Below, one piece after another: positions 16,717-26,081 of a stretch of 64,000 nt of DNA. Source of the stretch: Candidatus Omnitrophota bacterium (lineage in GTDB: Bacteria; Omnitrophota; Omnitrophia; Omnitrophales; JACROU01); NCBI GenBank assembly GCA_029261035.1, contig JAJDCD010000005.1, forward strand, positions 62,001 to 126,000. The letters are read 5' to 3'. Made by a program: the position numbers and the translations under genes. How positions within the stretch are numbered: position 1 is the stretch's first letter; each line of letters opens with the position of its first letter. The notes under the pieces are model-generated. The model did not search any database. It was given only the letters and a program-made list of their open reading frames with translations, and was not told the origin of the DNA.

Positions 16717-19700
16717 TTGTTTTTTATTAAATTATTCAACCAGTTCGTGTCTTTTGTTCTAATTTTTATTTTGGCTTTCCCATCACCCGGAATGACACAG
16801 TCTGTTTCATCTCTTTTGACTTCTAGTTTAAATTCTCAAGGTTCGCTGATCCATATTTCTTCAAATATTGGAGAGGTGAAAGAAGTTTATAAAGGGGATA
16901 GCCCTTATTTTATTTTGCACATTCAAAATGCTCATGCCAACGAGACAGCGCAAAGAAATGTTGAGGCTATATTAAAGCAAGTTTATCAAAAAGATTTTTA
17001 TCCTTTAATTCAATTAGAAGGTTCTGATGCTCAACTAGATCCAGAAGTTTTCCATTTTTTTCCTAACTCAGAACTTAATATAAGAGTAGCTGATGAAGCA
17101 GTAAGAAGAGGTTTGCTCACAGGAGCAGAACTTTTTGCTCTTACTTTAAATGAGAAAGGATACTCAAATTTAAAGTCTCCAACCCCTTTGATTCAAGGTG
17201 TCGAAGAAATTAAAGCCTATACCCAAAGTTTAAAGCGAATTCAGAGCGGATTAAAACAGAAGAACCAGTTTGAGGCATCTTTGAATAGGGTTCAAACGCA
17301 AATGAACAAAGAACAAAGTTTAGGGTGGAATAAAGAGCTTTTCGAGTTTAGTCGAAAAACACAAAATTTTAAATCTAATCCAAATTCAATTCTTAAGTAT
17401 ATTCACTATTTAAATAAATTGATGCAAAAACATCTCAATATAGATCTTTCTCACTCCTTTTATCAAAAACAATATCCTTATGTTTGCCGTATTTTAAAAT
17501 TGCAGGAGTTAGAGATTTCCCAGTTTCAACTTTCAGCAAAACAAGAAGTGGATCGTTTGGAGAAAGATATCCAGGGTTGGAATCAATCAGAAGAGTCTGT
17601 GAAGCAAGGGTTGGTACAAGGGCTGCAAGCACTTAAAGCGAATTTAGATTCTCATCCAGAAGGGAATATCCGATCGTTTTTCGAAATACTTTATTTAGAG
17701 GCAGAAAAAAATAAGTTTAGTTGGATGAGTTTTGAAGCTTTTAAGAAATGGGCTGCTTTTTTAATTATTCAACAAGAGGTTAAGGGAGTTGATTTGTACC
17801 AAGAGCTAGAGCAGCTTACCAGCCAACTATATAAACGATTCGTAAAGACTAAAGAAGAACAGTATTTGCTAGACAGATCTCGTCTTTGGGAGTTTATCGC
17901 TAAAATATTACGTTTTGAACTCACTTCCCAAGATTGGAAAGAATACCTTCTATTAAAAGAATCTTTTTCATTATTAGTGGGCGAATCGGAACTCCAAGAA
18001 GGCGTTGATAATGCGGTTGAGTTTTACCAGCTTTCAGAAGCGAGAAATAAAGTTTTATTTCAAAACACATTAGAAAACTTAAAAAAACATAATAAAGAAA
18101 AAACCGTTTTAGTAACGGGGGGATTTCACACCTCTGGGATAACGCGCTTGATGCGGGAAGAAGGAATTTCCTACGTGGTGGTTTCTCCAAAAATGGGAAG
18201 CGATTATGAAGTAACTGGGTATCAACAACAACTTTTAAATTTGAATGAAGAATTGGATGCATCTACTCTAGAACTTCCTTTAAGAACTATGAGAGATATT
18301 GATGATTTAAATAGACATCATTTAGATGTGAAAGCTCAACTAAATATGGAATTAGATTTGGTCTTACAGTTTTTTCCAGAATGGGTAAAGGGAGAAAGTG
18401 ATTTAGAATTAATTGCCAAGCGCTTAAGGGATGTTATTGAACGTCATCCTCATTTAAATAGAGTTGGGTACAAAATTCTTGTTGAAGAGGGTCGTATTCG
18501 CGTCCTAAACCCAAATGGAGAAGAGTATCACCGCTTGTCTAAAAAAGACCTAAATGTTTCAACGTCAATGAATGCCGCTAGTCTTGGGGCTCCAATTTTT
18601 ATGGATATGGAAAGTTTTGCTTCTGACTTGATTTACCTTTATGAACGGTTAGATCCGAAACGTTTTGATAGTGAAGCGGTAAAGCTGCAGAATAATAGCA
18701 AGGAAATATTAGAAGTAAAATCTAAAGTATTTGATGTTTTAGAACGTTTGGCTACAAAGCGTGTGATTCATGTTTCTGTAAAAATAGCTTTAGAGAAATT
18801 GTTTAACCCTAAAAAAAAGGGAGGTAAAAAAGGGAAGAAGATAAAATTAATAAGAAATTCAAAATATCGATTTTCTGAAGTTCAAATCTTATTGCTCTTA
18901 AGAGAGCTTTTGCTTCACGATGGAGAAGAACTTTCATCATTGCCAAAACATCCTCAATATGAAGATATTCATCTTGTTTATAGTTTTCACGAAAACCATG
19001 CTTCTACTAGAGATTTTGAAATTATTGCTGGTGAGCTAGATAAAGTTGTACAAAAAGCACATCAAGAAGAAAGACCTCTTGTGGTGATATCGGATGTAGA
19101 TTATATGGGCTATGATGAGTTGATTGATTATTTGACAGGAAAAGAAAATGGCATTAAACAACAATTAAATGGAAAGTATAAATTTGGTCTCGGAAAAATT
19201 CAGAGCTTATCGGCTACTTCGGTAAAAGCGGTTTTTGCCCGTATATCAGCGATGTTAAAAGAAGGGTATGATGAACCGACGATTATTACGAGTTTGATGA
19301 ATAAAGATGAAGTGTTTCAAAAATTACTGATAGAGTTGGTGGGAAAACATTGGGAGCATGAGAGAAAGAAAGCTAAGGATATTCGAGAGTTTGTCAAAAA
19401 AGAACCTGAAACTCCATTTCATAAAGCTTATGTGGAATGGTTATATGAGCTCGACAAACAAATTCGCGCTAAAAAGTTAAAAGTTAAAGCGTTTTCTCAT
19501 TTATTAGAAACTACACCAACGGGTTCTATGTCAGAAAAAAGAGTCATGTTGAATATCTTATTTATGCGTGCGCTTCAAGCTTTGAAACGGGGAGATATGG
19601 AAAAGGTAAACTATTTTATTAAGGGTTTTAACCGATTTATGATTGATCTTACTCGAGTAAGAAAAGAAGCTTTAGCTTTGCAGATACAAGATATTAAAAG

Positions 19701-22700
19701 GAGCAAGCCCAATGCCATTATTTTGGCTGTGCGAGAGCATTCTATGAAAGGTGTAGAGAAGAAAATGTCTGAAGCGGGTTATGTTGTGGATGTGTCAGAA
19801 ATGGACGAGGGCTATCGTGATTTAGTTTCAGAACCCCTTTATCAATTACATGATCCAGAACGTGATGATATTGCATTTTCTGAGCAAGAGACGGTGGAAG
19901 AAAGACGTTATTTTAGAGATTTTTTTGCATTTAATGTGATTGCTTATATCAAACGATTAGATGAGTTTAAAGATATTTTTAATCGTTTAGACACGGAAGT
20001 GGTATCTCTTATTTATAAAAATTTGGTGGAGCTCTTATCGGCCCCTGAAATAGAAGCGTTAATTACTGAAGTAATGCCATTTGTTACGGAATCTCTTAGC
20101 ATTACGAAGCCAGAGCTTATTCGAAAAAAAGCGGAAGAAGTTTTTTATCAATATGCTGTTGAGAAGAAAGGTTTTGATATCTTGACGGTTCTTGAAATGG
20201 CAAAAACCTTAGCGAAGCTTGAGTATACATCCTCTACTTATGTTGCTGGATTGGATCAGGAAGTTGTTGAACGAATTCGGAGGGTGAGGGAGGTTGCTTC
20301 TAGTGAGGAAAGGGAAGTCGATAATGCAGCTATTGAAACAGACGAATCTGATGGGGAGCAGGTAAACCTTGTTTTGGAACAGCTTGAATCTAATATTACG
20401 CAATATAAGATTGAAGGAGAGTTGGCACCTTTAGTCTCTAAGGCAACATCTATATTTGAAGATAGAACTCTTTTCCTAGAGACGCTTAATCGCTATGCAG
20501 AGACTCGGGATTTATCTTTCTTGCAACAACGAGCTAAAGAATTAGAAGAATCAGGTTTTTATTCTTTGGTTAAAGGAAACCTTAATGACATTATTATCTT
20601 TGCACGAGATCAGGGATTAGTTTCTAAAGAGGTTTTTTCACAATGGACAAAGTTTTTTCCAAAGAAACTTAAAAAGAAAAAAAACAAAAAGAAAAAAATT
20701 ATTTCTACAGCAAAATACAAATACACAGATGCAGAATTGTTGCTTTTGTTTCAAGATATGTTTCTTGGAGAAATAGCCACGGCGCAACTTCCTAAAAGTT
20801 CACGATTTCAAGATATTCATATGATTTACGGTTCTTTTGATACTTATATGAGAAAAAAAGATTTTGAAGCGATGGAACCTGCTTTGAACGCAGCTATTCG
20901 GAAAGCAGAAGCTGAGAAACGACCAGTGATTTATATTAAAGAAGAACCTCAGTTAAATGTAGGTGATTTTTGGAAGTACCTTGGAATGTTGGAATATGTT
21001 CATAATAAGAAAGGGGCCGATTATTATCGATTTGTTGTAGGTGAGGGAGAATCGGCGCAAACCTTGTCTAAAATAGAAAATATTCCTGCAAATCAGATCC
21101 AAAATTTGCTTGTAGAAATAAGCCAATGGCAAAGAGAAGGAGTGGATGCTCTTACGATGTGGGGACGTGTAATTTTTCGAAGGGAGAAATTTGAAAAGTT
21201 AGTGGAAGAAATTTTTAAACTTGATTATCAATTGAGAATTAAAGGGGGCAGGAAATTAGAAAACTATAATATAGAGAATTTTCCTCCTTTTCAAAAAAGA
21301 ATGTATCAGTGGTTGCAAGACTTAAATCAACGATTTGAAGTAGGTGAATTAAATATCCCTCATTTTTATTTTGAGCAAGATGATTTAATCGATTATGAAG
21401 GCCGAATGCAGTTTTTTAGATTTCAGATCTCTCAAATGAGATTGATGCGGGCTCTTTCTGAAGGGGAGGAAAAAGTTCTCCAGCATTTACAAGAGCAAGC
21501 CATTATGTGGAAAAAGGTGCTTGAGGCAAGGAGACATTCTTTGATAAATCAAATTAAACATTTAAAAGCAAAGAATCCAAGAGCGACGATTATTGTTGTT
21601 CGAGACCATATTTTTCAAGGAGTGCATGAGCCTTTACTTCAAAATGGTTTCGATGTGCATGTTCATCGATACCTTGATTCTTTAAAGTCAGATACTTTGT
21701 TAACGCGTGTATATCAAAATACAAAAAATTCAACAAGGGTAAGTGAAGAGGATCAATTACGTCACCTTGTTGCTTTTAGACTTTTAGATCGATTGAAAGA
21801 TGATGAAGCGTATAAGGAGTATCTAAATACATTAGAAAATCAACGTATGGGCAGAATCTATGAATATTTCTTTAAGAGTTTTACAAGGGGGCAGCTGAAG
21901 TTCCTTTTTGATGAGATTGTTAAGCCTAACTCCTTCGGAAAGAATGAATCTGAATCTAACTCAATTTTAACTGAGGGAATTTTTGATTTTGCTAAACTTA
22001 CTTTTGATGTTTCTGTTGAACGTCTTCGTGCTATTGCGGATACAGAGGAAGAATTGGAGTTGATGGGTGCCCAAACAGTTGTGTCCAAATTTGAAGATTG
22101 GGAAGCTATAGCTCTGTTTCAGCGAAACTTAAAGGAGCAGTATGACTTAGTACAAAAAGAAACTCAAAAACCAGAAGAACCTTTAGAAGATGTGTTTGCA
22201 AGTAGCTCTGATGATGCTGTAGTTATAGATGAAGATGCGATTCCAGAAGCTTCTGTTCCGTTGTTACCTGAACCTACTATCGAAGAACCTAAAAATGAGA
22301 TCCCTGAAAATAATGCTGAAGGTGTGGCCCAAGAAGAGGTTTTTTTGGCAAGTTCTGCAGAACCTGAAGTAGAATCTCTTTCTAGTGAAGTTGTCGAAGT
22401 GCAGGTTAATGCAGTGGGTGAGTCAGCTCGAGCGTCTGAAGAAATTGCAACTCCAGAAATCGTTCTACCCACAAAGAGAAATGCGGAAGAATTATTTAAG
22501 TTTGTTGCTGAATTATCTGAGCTAAACCCAGACACTAAAAAAATAGTTGTGGAATTATTTTTTTATGAGCTAGGGAGACTTCTTTCTTTTCAATATCTAT
22601 CAGGAAAAGGTGTTGGTGAAGAGATGCTTAAACATATAGAAGTGAACTTTGATAATGGCTCCGTTCAGTGGTCTGTGATGGAAGTTGCTCAAATAGATAG

Positions 22701-23640
22701 TGACCCTACACTCTTCTCAAAAGTTTTGAGTCAAGTTTATGAACTTGCTCAATCCTTTGATGGAGTTGAAGAAAAAGAACGCTATTTCTTTTTCTTTATC
22801 GAAGGAATTAAAACTACTTTTGGAGAGGACTTAAAAGGTTATAAAGCATTTTTGCGAACTTTTTATGGGCCTTTGAAAACAGTAACGAGTAAAGCAGCTG
22901 CAATTAGTAATTTGATGAGAAAGTTTGTGCTGAGAGTAAGGTCTGTAGAGGTTTCAGGAGATGCAGATGCGCCGATGGACATCATTAAGAATTATGTACT
23001 TTCAGAGGCGAAGTCATTAGGAGAAGGAGATTTGTTGAATTCCGCGAAGGCTTCTCGAGTCTTTGCCTATGAAATTCTGGGGTTTGAATTTTATGATCCA
23101 GGGAATGAGATGGATTACATTAAAATTATGGAAGAGTGGGGGTATGGAGCTTTAGCTTATAATTTAGATCAGAGAGTCCTTATTTTGGAACCTTCTTTTG
23201 TAAAAGCGCAATGGTCTCAGATTCAGATTTTAATGGGGTTGGGAGTGAAGTTTGTGGTTTATGGTGAAGAAGAGAGCTTAACTCCAGAATTGCTTCAATG
23301 GATTCGAGAGATTGAAATGATTTCTTTTATACGTAAGCAAGATGGGGCTTTATTACACCAACTTAAAATAGAATTGCGTAGGAATGTGAATGTAGAGCAG
23401 GTTGTATTTGTAGGTCGAGAAGCGATTGCACGCGATGATATCTTTCAGTTTGTTTATCCTGATCCCTTTGAATTAGCCCCTGAAACCCCGGTTCTTTTAC
23501 AAGCGTTGTACCTTTTTAAAAACAGAGACTTTTTTAATGATTGGATCGAAAACAACCAATTGGTATTTCGTTTGGAATTATTAACCCAGCAGCTCATGGA
23601 TGGACAACAAGTTCTCTTAGCTCTTAAACGAGCGGCTTAG
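16717..23640 (+). CDS. Giant secreted protein 2 with TraB/ChaN-like domain and two degenerate copies (2307 aa)
   Basis: The start is TTG at 16717 with AGGAAGGGG 8 bases upstream; a signal peptide ends near residue 27. Residues ~50-490 are the TraB/ChaN-like domain, with QNAH (His73), a downstream LEG, and GGFH at 468-471. Residues ~690-1020 and ~1310-1645 are tandem copies of another module: each opens with a Lys-rich patch (FNPKKK.. and FPKKLKKKK..), then L-L-L-L helices and a DIH strand. Each ends with an I-I-x-x-V-R-[ED]-H strand that looks like a worn GGFH motif. A Glu/Pro/Ser-rich low-complexity stretch spans ~1815-1920. A-x-S-L-G occurs at 622-624 and 2100-2102. The C-terminal ~150 residues match the end of the giant protein at 43 and finish in RAA. 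The function is unknown. Confidence 0.85.
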   Translation: MFFIKLFNQFVSFVLIFILAFPSPGMTQSVSSLLTSSLNSQGSLIHISSNIGEVKEVYKGDSPYFILHIQNAHANETAQRNVEAILKQVYQKDFYPLIQLEGSDAQLDPEVFHFFPNSELNIRVADEAVRRGLLTGAELFALTLNEKGYSNLKSPTPLIQGVEEIKAYTQSLKRIQSGLKQKNQFEASLNRVQTQMNKEQSLGWNKELFEFSRKTQNFKSNPNSILKYIHYLNKLMQKHLNIDLSHSFYQKQYPYVCRILKLQELEISQFQLSAKQEVDRLEKDIQGWNQSEESVKQGLVQGLQALKANLDSHPEGNIRSFFEILYLEAEKNKFSWMSFEAFKKWAAFLIIQQEVKGVDLYQELEQLTSQLYKRFVKTKEEQYLLDRSRLWEFIAKILRFELTSQDWKEYLLLKESFSLLVGESELQEGVDNAVEFYQLSEARNKVLFQNTLENLKKHNKEKTVLVTGGFHTSGITRLMREEGISYVVVSPKMGSDYEVTGYQQQLLNLNEELDASTLELPLRTMRDIDDLNRHHLDVKAQLNMELDLVLQFFPEWVKGESDLELIAKRLRDVIERHPHLNRVGYKILVEEGRIRVLNPNGEEYHRLSKKDLNVSTSMNAASLGAPIFMDMESFASDLIYLYERLDPKRFDSEAVKLQNNSKEILEVKSKVFDVLERLATKRVIHVSVKIALEKLFNPKKKGGKKGKKIKLIRNSKYRFSEVQILLLLRELLLHDGEELSSLPKHPQYEDIHLVYSFHENHASTRDFEIIAGELDKVVQKAHQEERPLVVISDVDYMGYDELIDYLTGKENGIKQQLNGKYKFGLGKIQSLSATSVKAVFARISAMLKEGYDEPTIITSLMNKDEVFQKLLIELVGKHWEHERKKAKDIREFVKKEPETPFHKAYVEWLYELDKQIRAKKLKVKAFSHLLETTPTGSMSEKRVMLNILFMRALQALKRGDMEKVNYFIKGFNRFMIDLTRVRKEALALQIQDIKRSKPNAIILAVREHSMKGVEKKMSEAGYVVDVSEMDEGYRDLVSEPLYQLHDPERDDIAFSEQETVEERRYFRDFFAFNVIAYIKRLDEFKDIFNRLDTEVVSLIYKNLVELLSAPEIEALITEVMPFVTESLSITKPELIRKKAEEVFYQYAVEKKGFDILTVLEMAKTLAKLEYTSSTYVAGLDQEVVERIRRVREVASSEEREVDNAAIETDESDGEQVNLVLEQLESNITQYKIEGELAPLVSKATSIFEDRTLFLETLNRYAETRDLSFLQQRAKELEESGFYSLVKGNLNDIIIFARDQGLVSKEVFSQWTKFFPKKLKKKKNKKKKIISTAKYKYTDAELLLLFQDMFLGEIATAQLPKSSRFQDIHMIYGSFDTYMRKKDFEAMEPALNAAIRKAEAEKRPVIYIKEEPQLNVGDFWKYLGMLEYVHNKKGADYYRFVVGEGESAQTLSKIENIPANQIQNLLVEISQWQREGVDALTMWGRVIFRREKFEKLVEEIFKLDYQLRIKGGRKLENYNIENFPPFQKRMYQWLQDLNQRFEVGELNIPHFYFEQDDLIDYEGRMQFFRFQISQMRLMRALSEGEEKVLQHLQEQAIMWKKVLEARRHSLINQIKHLKAKNPRATIIVVRDHIFQGVHEPLLQNGFDVHVHRYLDSLKSDTLLTRVYQNTKNSTRVSEEDQLRHLVAFRLLDRLKDDEAYKEYLNTLENQRMGRIYEYFFKSFTRGQLKFLFDEIVKPNSFGKNESESNSILTEGIFDFAKLTFDVSVERLRAIADTEEELELMGAQTVVSKFEDWEAIALFQRNLKEQYDLVQKETQKPEEPLEDVFASSSDDAVVIDEDAIPEASVPLLPEPTIEEPKNEIPENNAEGVAQEEVFLASSAEPEVESLSSEVVEVQVNAVGESARASEEIATPEIVLPTKRNAEELFKFVAELSELNPDTKKIVVELFFYELGRLLSFQYLSGKGVGEEMLKHIEVNFDNGSVQWSVMEVAQIDSDPTLFSKVLSQVYELAQSFDGVEEKERYFFFFIEGIKTTFGEDLKGYKAFLRTFYGPLKTVTSKAAAISNLMRKFVLRVRSVEVSGDADAPMDIIKNYVLSEAKSLGEGDLLNSAKASRVFAYEILGFEFYDPGNEMDYIKIMEEWGYGALAYNLDQRVLILEPSFVKAQWSQIQILMGLGVKFVVYGEEESLTPELLQWIREIEMISFIRKQDGALLHQLKIELRRNVNVEQVVFVGREAIARDDIFQFVYPDPFELAPETPVLLQALYLFKNRDFFNDWIENNQLVFRLELLTQQLMDGQQVLLALKRAA

Positions 23641-23734
23641 TTTTCTGTTCATTCTTTCGTGAATTTGTTACAATGTTAAGCTTCAGTATTTGATATTCCT
23701 TCAACCTTTACCTTAATGACTTCATGGGCCGTTT

Positions 23735-25735
23735 ATGAGCAGATTGTCACTTCGCAAAAAACTCTTTCTTCTTCTTTCAGGCTCTCGGCTTGTAATGCCG
23801 TTGGTGTTTGCTTGTGTTGTGGGTGTCCTTACAGGGTTTGCTGTTGTTGGTTTTGTGAACCTAATTGATTTTCTTCAAGAGTTCTTTTTTACGGGTGGTG
23901 AGAAGGCTCTTTCTTTCCTAGGTAAGTATTACATTGTTTTTATTCCTGTTATTGGTGCGTTGTTGGTTGGCCCTATCGTTACATTTATTTCTCCTGAAGC
24001 AAAAGGTCATGGTGTTCCCGAGGTAATGAAAGCTGTTGCTTTGAGGGGAGGGCGTATTCGTCCTATTGTTGTTTTGGGGAAAGCGTTAGCTTCGGCTATT
24101 GCGATTGGTTCAGGTGCTTCAGCGGGTCGTGAAGGTCCTATTGTTCAGGTGGGCTCTGCTTTGGGGTCTAGTTTTGGGCAGTGGTTTAAGTTGAGCGAAT
24201 CTCGAATTAAAAACTTGGTGGCTTGTGGTGCTGCGGCAGGAATTTCAGGTGTTTTTAATGCGCCCATTGCCGGGGTGATGTTTTCGATGGAAGTTATTTT
24301 GAGGGATTTCGGGGCTAGAGCATTGAGTACCGTTGTGGTTGCTTCTGTTTCATCCAGTATTATTAGTAATATTTATTTAGGAGGATCTCCAGCGTTTGTT
24401 GCTCCAGTCTATAGTTTGTGGAGTCCTTGGGAAACGGTTCTTTATGTGGGGTTGGGGGTAATCTCGGCTTTCACAGCAGTTCTTTTTGTTTTTGTCTTGT
24501 CTAAAACTGAAGATATTTTTGAGAAATGGAAATTTGTAGATTGGTTGAAACCTGCAGTTGGTGGGTTGCTATTGGGTGTTATTGGCCTTTATTTTCCTCA
24601 AGTATTTGGTACGGGTTTACATACGATTGAAGAGGCTCTTCATGGTCGTATGGAAATTATATTATTATTTGCTCTTGTTTTAATGAAGATTATCGCGACG
24701 TCTGTGACATTGGGTTCCGGAAGCTCTGGAGGTGTATTTGCACCAGCGCTTTTTATTGGAGCTGTTTTAGGGGGAGGTTTTGGCCGTTTGTTTTATGAGA
24801 AAATGCCTTTTCCTGTCGCCCCTCCTGGGGCTTATGCTTTGGTGGGAATGGCCAGTGTTTTTGCGGGTGCGGCTCATGCGCCTGTAACGGCTATATTGAT
24901 TGTTTTTGAAATGACTCGAGACTACCGTATGATTTTGCCGATTATGGTTGCTGTGGTGGTTTCTACATCTATATCACAGATGATTAGCAGAGAGTCTATT
25001 TATACTATTAAATTGAAGCGCAAGGGCATTGATATTGGAACGTTTGAAGAAGCAAAAGTTTTTGGTGCGATACAAGTACGAGATGCAATGAGTGAGAATT
25101 TTAAAACGGTACCTCATGATATGCCTTCGAAAGAACTTTTTGCCCAGATGTCCCATGATAAGAATAAAACATTTTTTGTCGTAAACCACAAAGAAGAATT
25201 GGTGGGGATTGTAAAGCCTGAAGAAATGCAAGAAATCTTATTTGAAAAAAACATTCAGCTGTTGATAGCGGATGATGTTGCTATTCCTATTGCTGAGTAT
25301 TGTTATCCGGATGAATCTTTGGGAGAAGCGACCCGAGTGATGACTGTGAACGAAATTACTATTCTGCCGGTAATGGACCCAACACAACCTAAAAAAATAA
25401 TAGGTGTTTTGAAATCACAAAATATTTTTCGTACCTATGCAAATATTTCCGGGAAAAGGGAAGATCTCTTGGGGCGTTTGGAACAACAGGATGTTTCTTC
25501 GAAAGATACTTCTCATGTTCAATTTAAGGTTTCGAAAGATTCGAGTATTGTTGGTAAAAATATTAAAGATTTGGGATTGCCTCAAGGGGTTGTTTTAACT
25601 TCGATTCATCGCAACCATCATTTAGTTGTTCCTCAGGGGGATACGGTGGTATTCGCAAAGGATAAGATTTGGGCTGTTATTAAGCCGGAGACGGAGGCTC
25701 TTTTTAAGGAGTGGTTGAAGGCGAATAAAATTTAA
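23735..25735 (+). CDS. ClC-family chloride channel/antiporter with CBS and TrkA-C domains
   Basis: The membrane part (residues ~1-420) has the ClC signatures GHGVPEV, GREGP (gating Glu133), FNAPIAGVMFSMEV and GSGSSGGVFAPALF. It is followed by a paired CBS module (~445-580) and a C-terminal TrkA-C/RCK-C-like domain (~590-660). The position equal to the internal proton glutamate of E. coli ClC-ec1 (Glu203) is Val187, as in ClC channels. Its product would move chloride or a similar anion, perhaps without proton coupling. The two cytoplasmic domains suggest nucleotide or ligand control. The first structured repeat element begins 38 bp after the stop. Confidence 0.92.
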   Translation: MSRLSLRKKLFLLLSGSRLVMPLVFACVVGVLTGFAVVGFVNLIDFLQEFFFTGGEKALSFLGKYYIVFIPVIGALLVGPIVTFISPEAKGHGVPEVMKAVALRGGRIRPIVVLGKALASAIAIGSGASAGREGPIVQVGSALGSSFGQWFKLSESRIKNLVACGAAAGISGVFNAPIAGVMFSMEVILRDFGARALSTVVVASVSSSIISNIYLGGSPAFVAPVYSLWSPWETVLYVGLGVISAFTAVLFVFVLSKTEDIFEKWKFVDWLKPAVGGLLLGVIGLYFPQVFGTGLHTIEEALHGRMEIILLFALVLMKIIATSVTLGSGSSGGVFAPALFIGAVLGGGFGRLFYEKMPFPVAPPGAYALVGMASVFAGAAHAPVTAILIVFEMTRDYRMILPIMVAVVVSTSISQMISRESIYTIKLKRKGIDIGTFEEAKVFGAIQVRDAMSENFKTVPHDMPSKELFAQMSHDKNKTFFVVNHKEELVGIVKPEEMQEILFEKNIQLLIADDVAIPIAEYCYPDESLGEATRVMTVNEITILPVMDPTQPKKIIGVLKSQNIFRTYANISGKREDLLGRLEQQDVSSKDTSHVQFKVSKDSSIVGKNIKDLGLPQGVVLTSIHRNHHLVVPQGDTVVFAKDKIWAVIKPETEALFKEWLKANKI

Positions 25736-25772
25736 TCGAGTGTATTTGGGGGGTCGTTTAAGAGGTGGGTTG

Positions 25773-26045
25773 GAGAGCTTGGGTATCTGCTCGGCGCTCA
25801 GACAGCACAAAAATTGAAAGGCGATTTTTGTGAACTCGCGGCGGACAGATACCCAGGCTCTCATCTTAGAAAAGTTTAGTGCGTGTTAGGGATGTTGAAA
25901 CAATAGGGGCATCGAGCCCATATTGTTTCTTGGGTTTAATGTGTTTCGTTATTGTGTAAATAACGAAACGCTTTTTTTTATTATGGGAATTAATACTAAC
26001 TGCTGGGATAAAGGCGTAGAAGGTGTGAGTTGTTGGTTTAGGATT
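25773..26045 (+). ncRNA. Structured repeat element, copy 1
   Basis: This 346-bp gene-free gap holds three hairpins in order. Hairpin 1 (25773-25862) has a 17-bp outer stem (GAGAGCTTGGGTATCTG with its complement, one G-T pair), a conserved internal loop (CGGCGCTCAGACAG facing AACTCGCGGCG) and an inner CACAAAAAT stem. Hairpin 2 (25897-25929) pairs GAAACAA with TTGTTTC around ATCGA. Hairpin 3 (25941-25971) pairs GTTTCGTTATT with AATAACGAAAC and is followed by T8. A conserved tail (GGGATAAAGGC ... GGTTTAGGATT) ends near 26045. Copies are at 34507 and 45418. It is unidentified; it could be an ncRNA, a 3'-UTR module or a non-autonomous mobile element. Confidence 0.75.
25941..25979 (+). terminator. 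Rho-independent terminator inside structured element copy 1
   Basis: A stem of 11 perfect pairs (GTTTCGTTATT with AATAACGAAAC), extended by a G-T and a G-C pair, is followed by eight T. It would end transcripts that read through the upstream ClC gene and the first two hairpins. Confidence 0.65.
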
Positions 26046-26081
26046 CGTACGAATTCGCCTCTGGCGTAAAAGGTGGGTGTT

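Noticed and set aside
22164-22535. Ser/Ala-rich open frame on the - strand inside giant gene 2
   Set aside because: It mirrors the Glu/Pro/Ser-rich low-complexity stretch of the + strand gene and has no start signal.
25773-25862. Integron attC site as an explanation of hairpin 1
   Set aside because: The ends lack RYYYAAC/GTTRRRY core boxes, and no integrase or gene cassette pattern is present.
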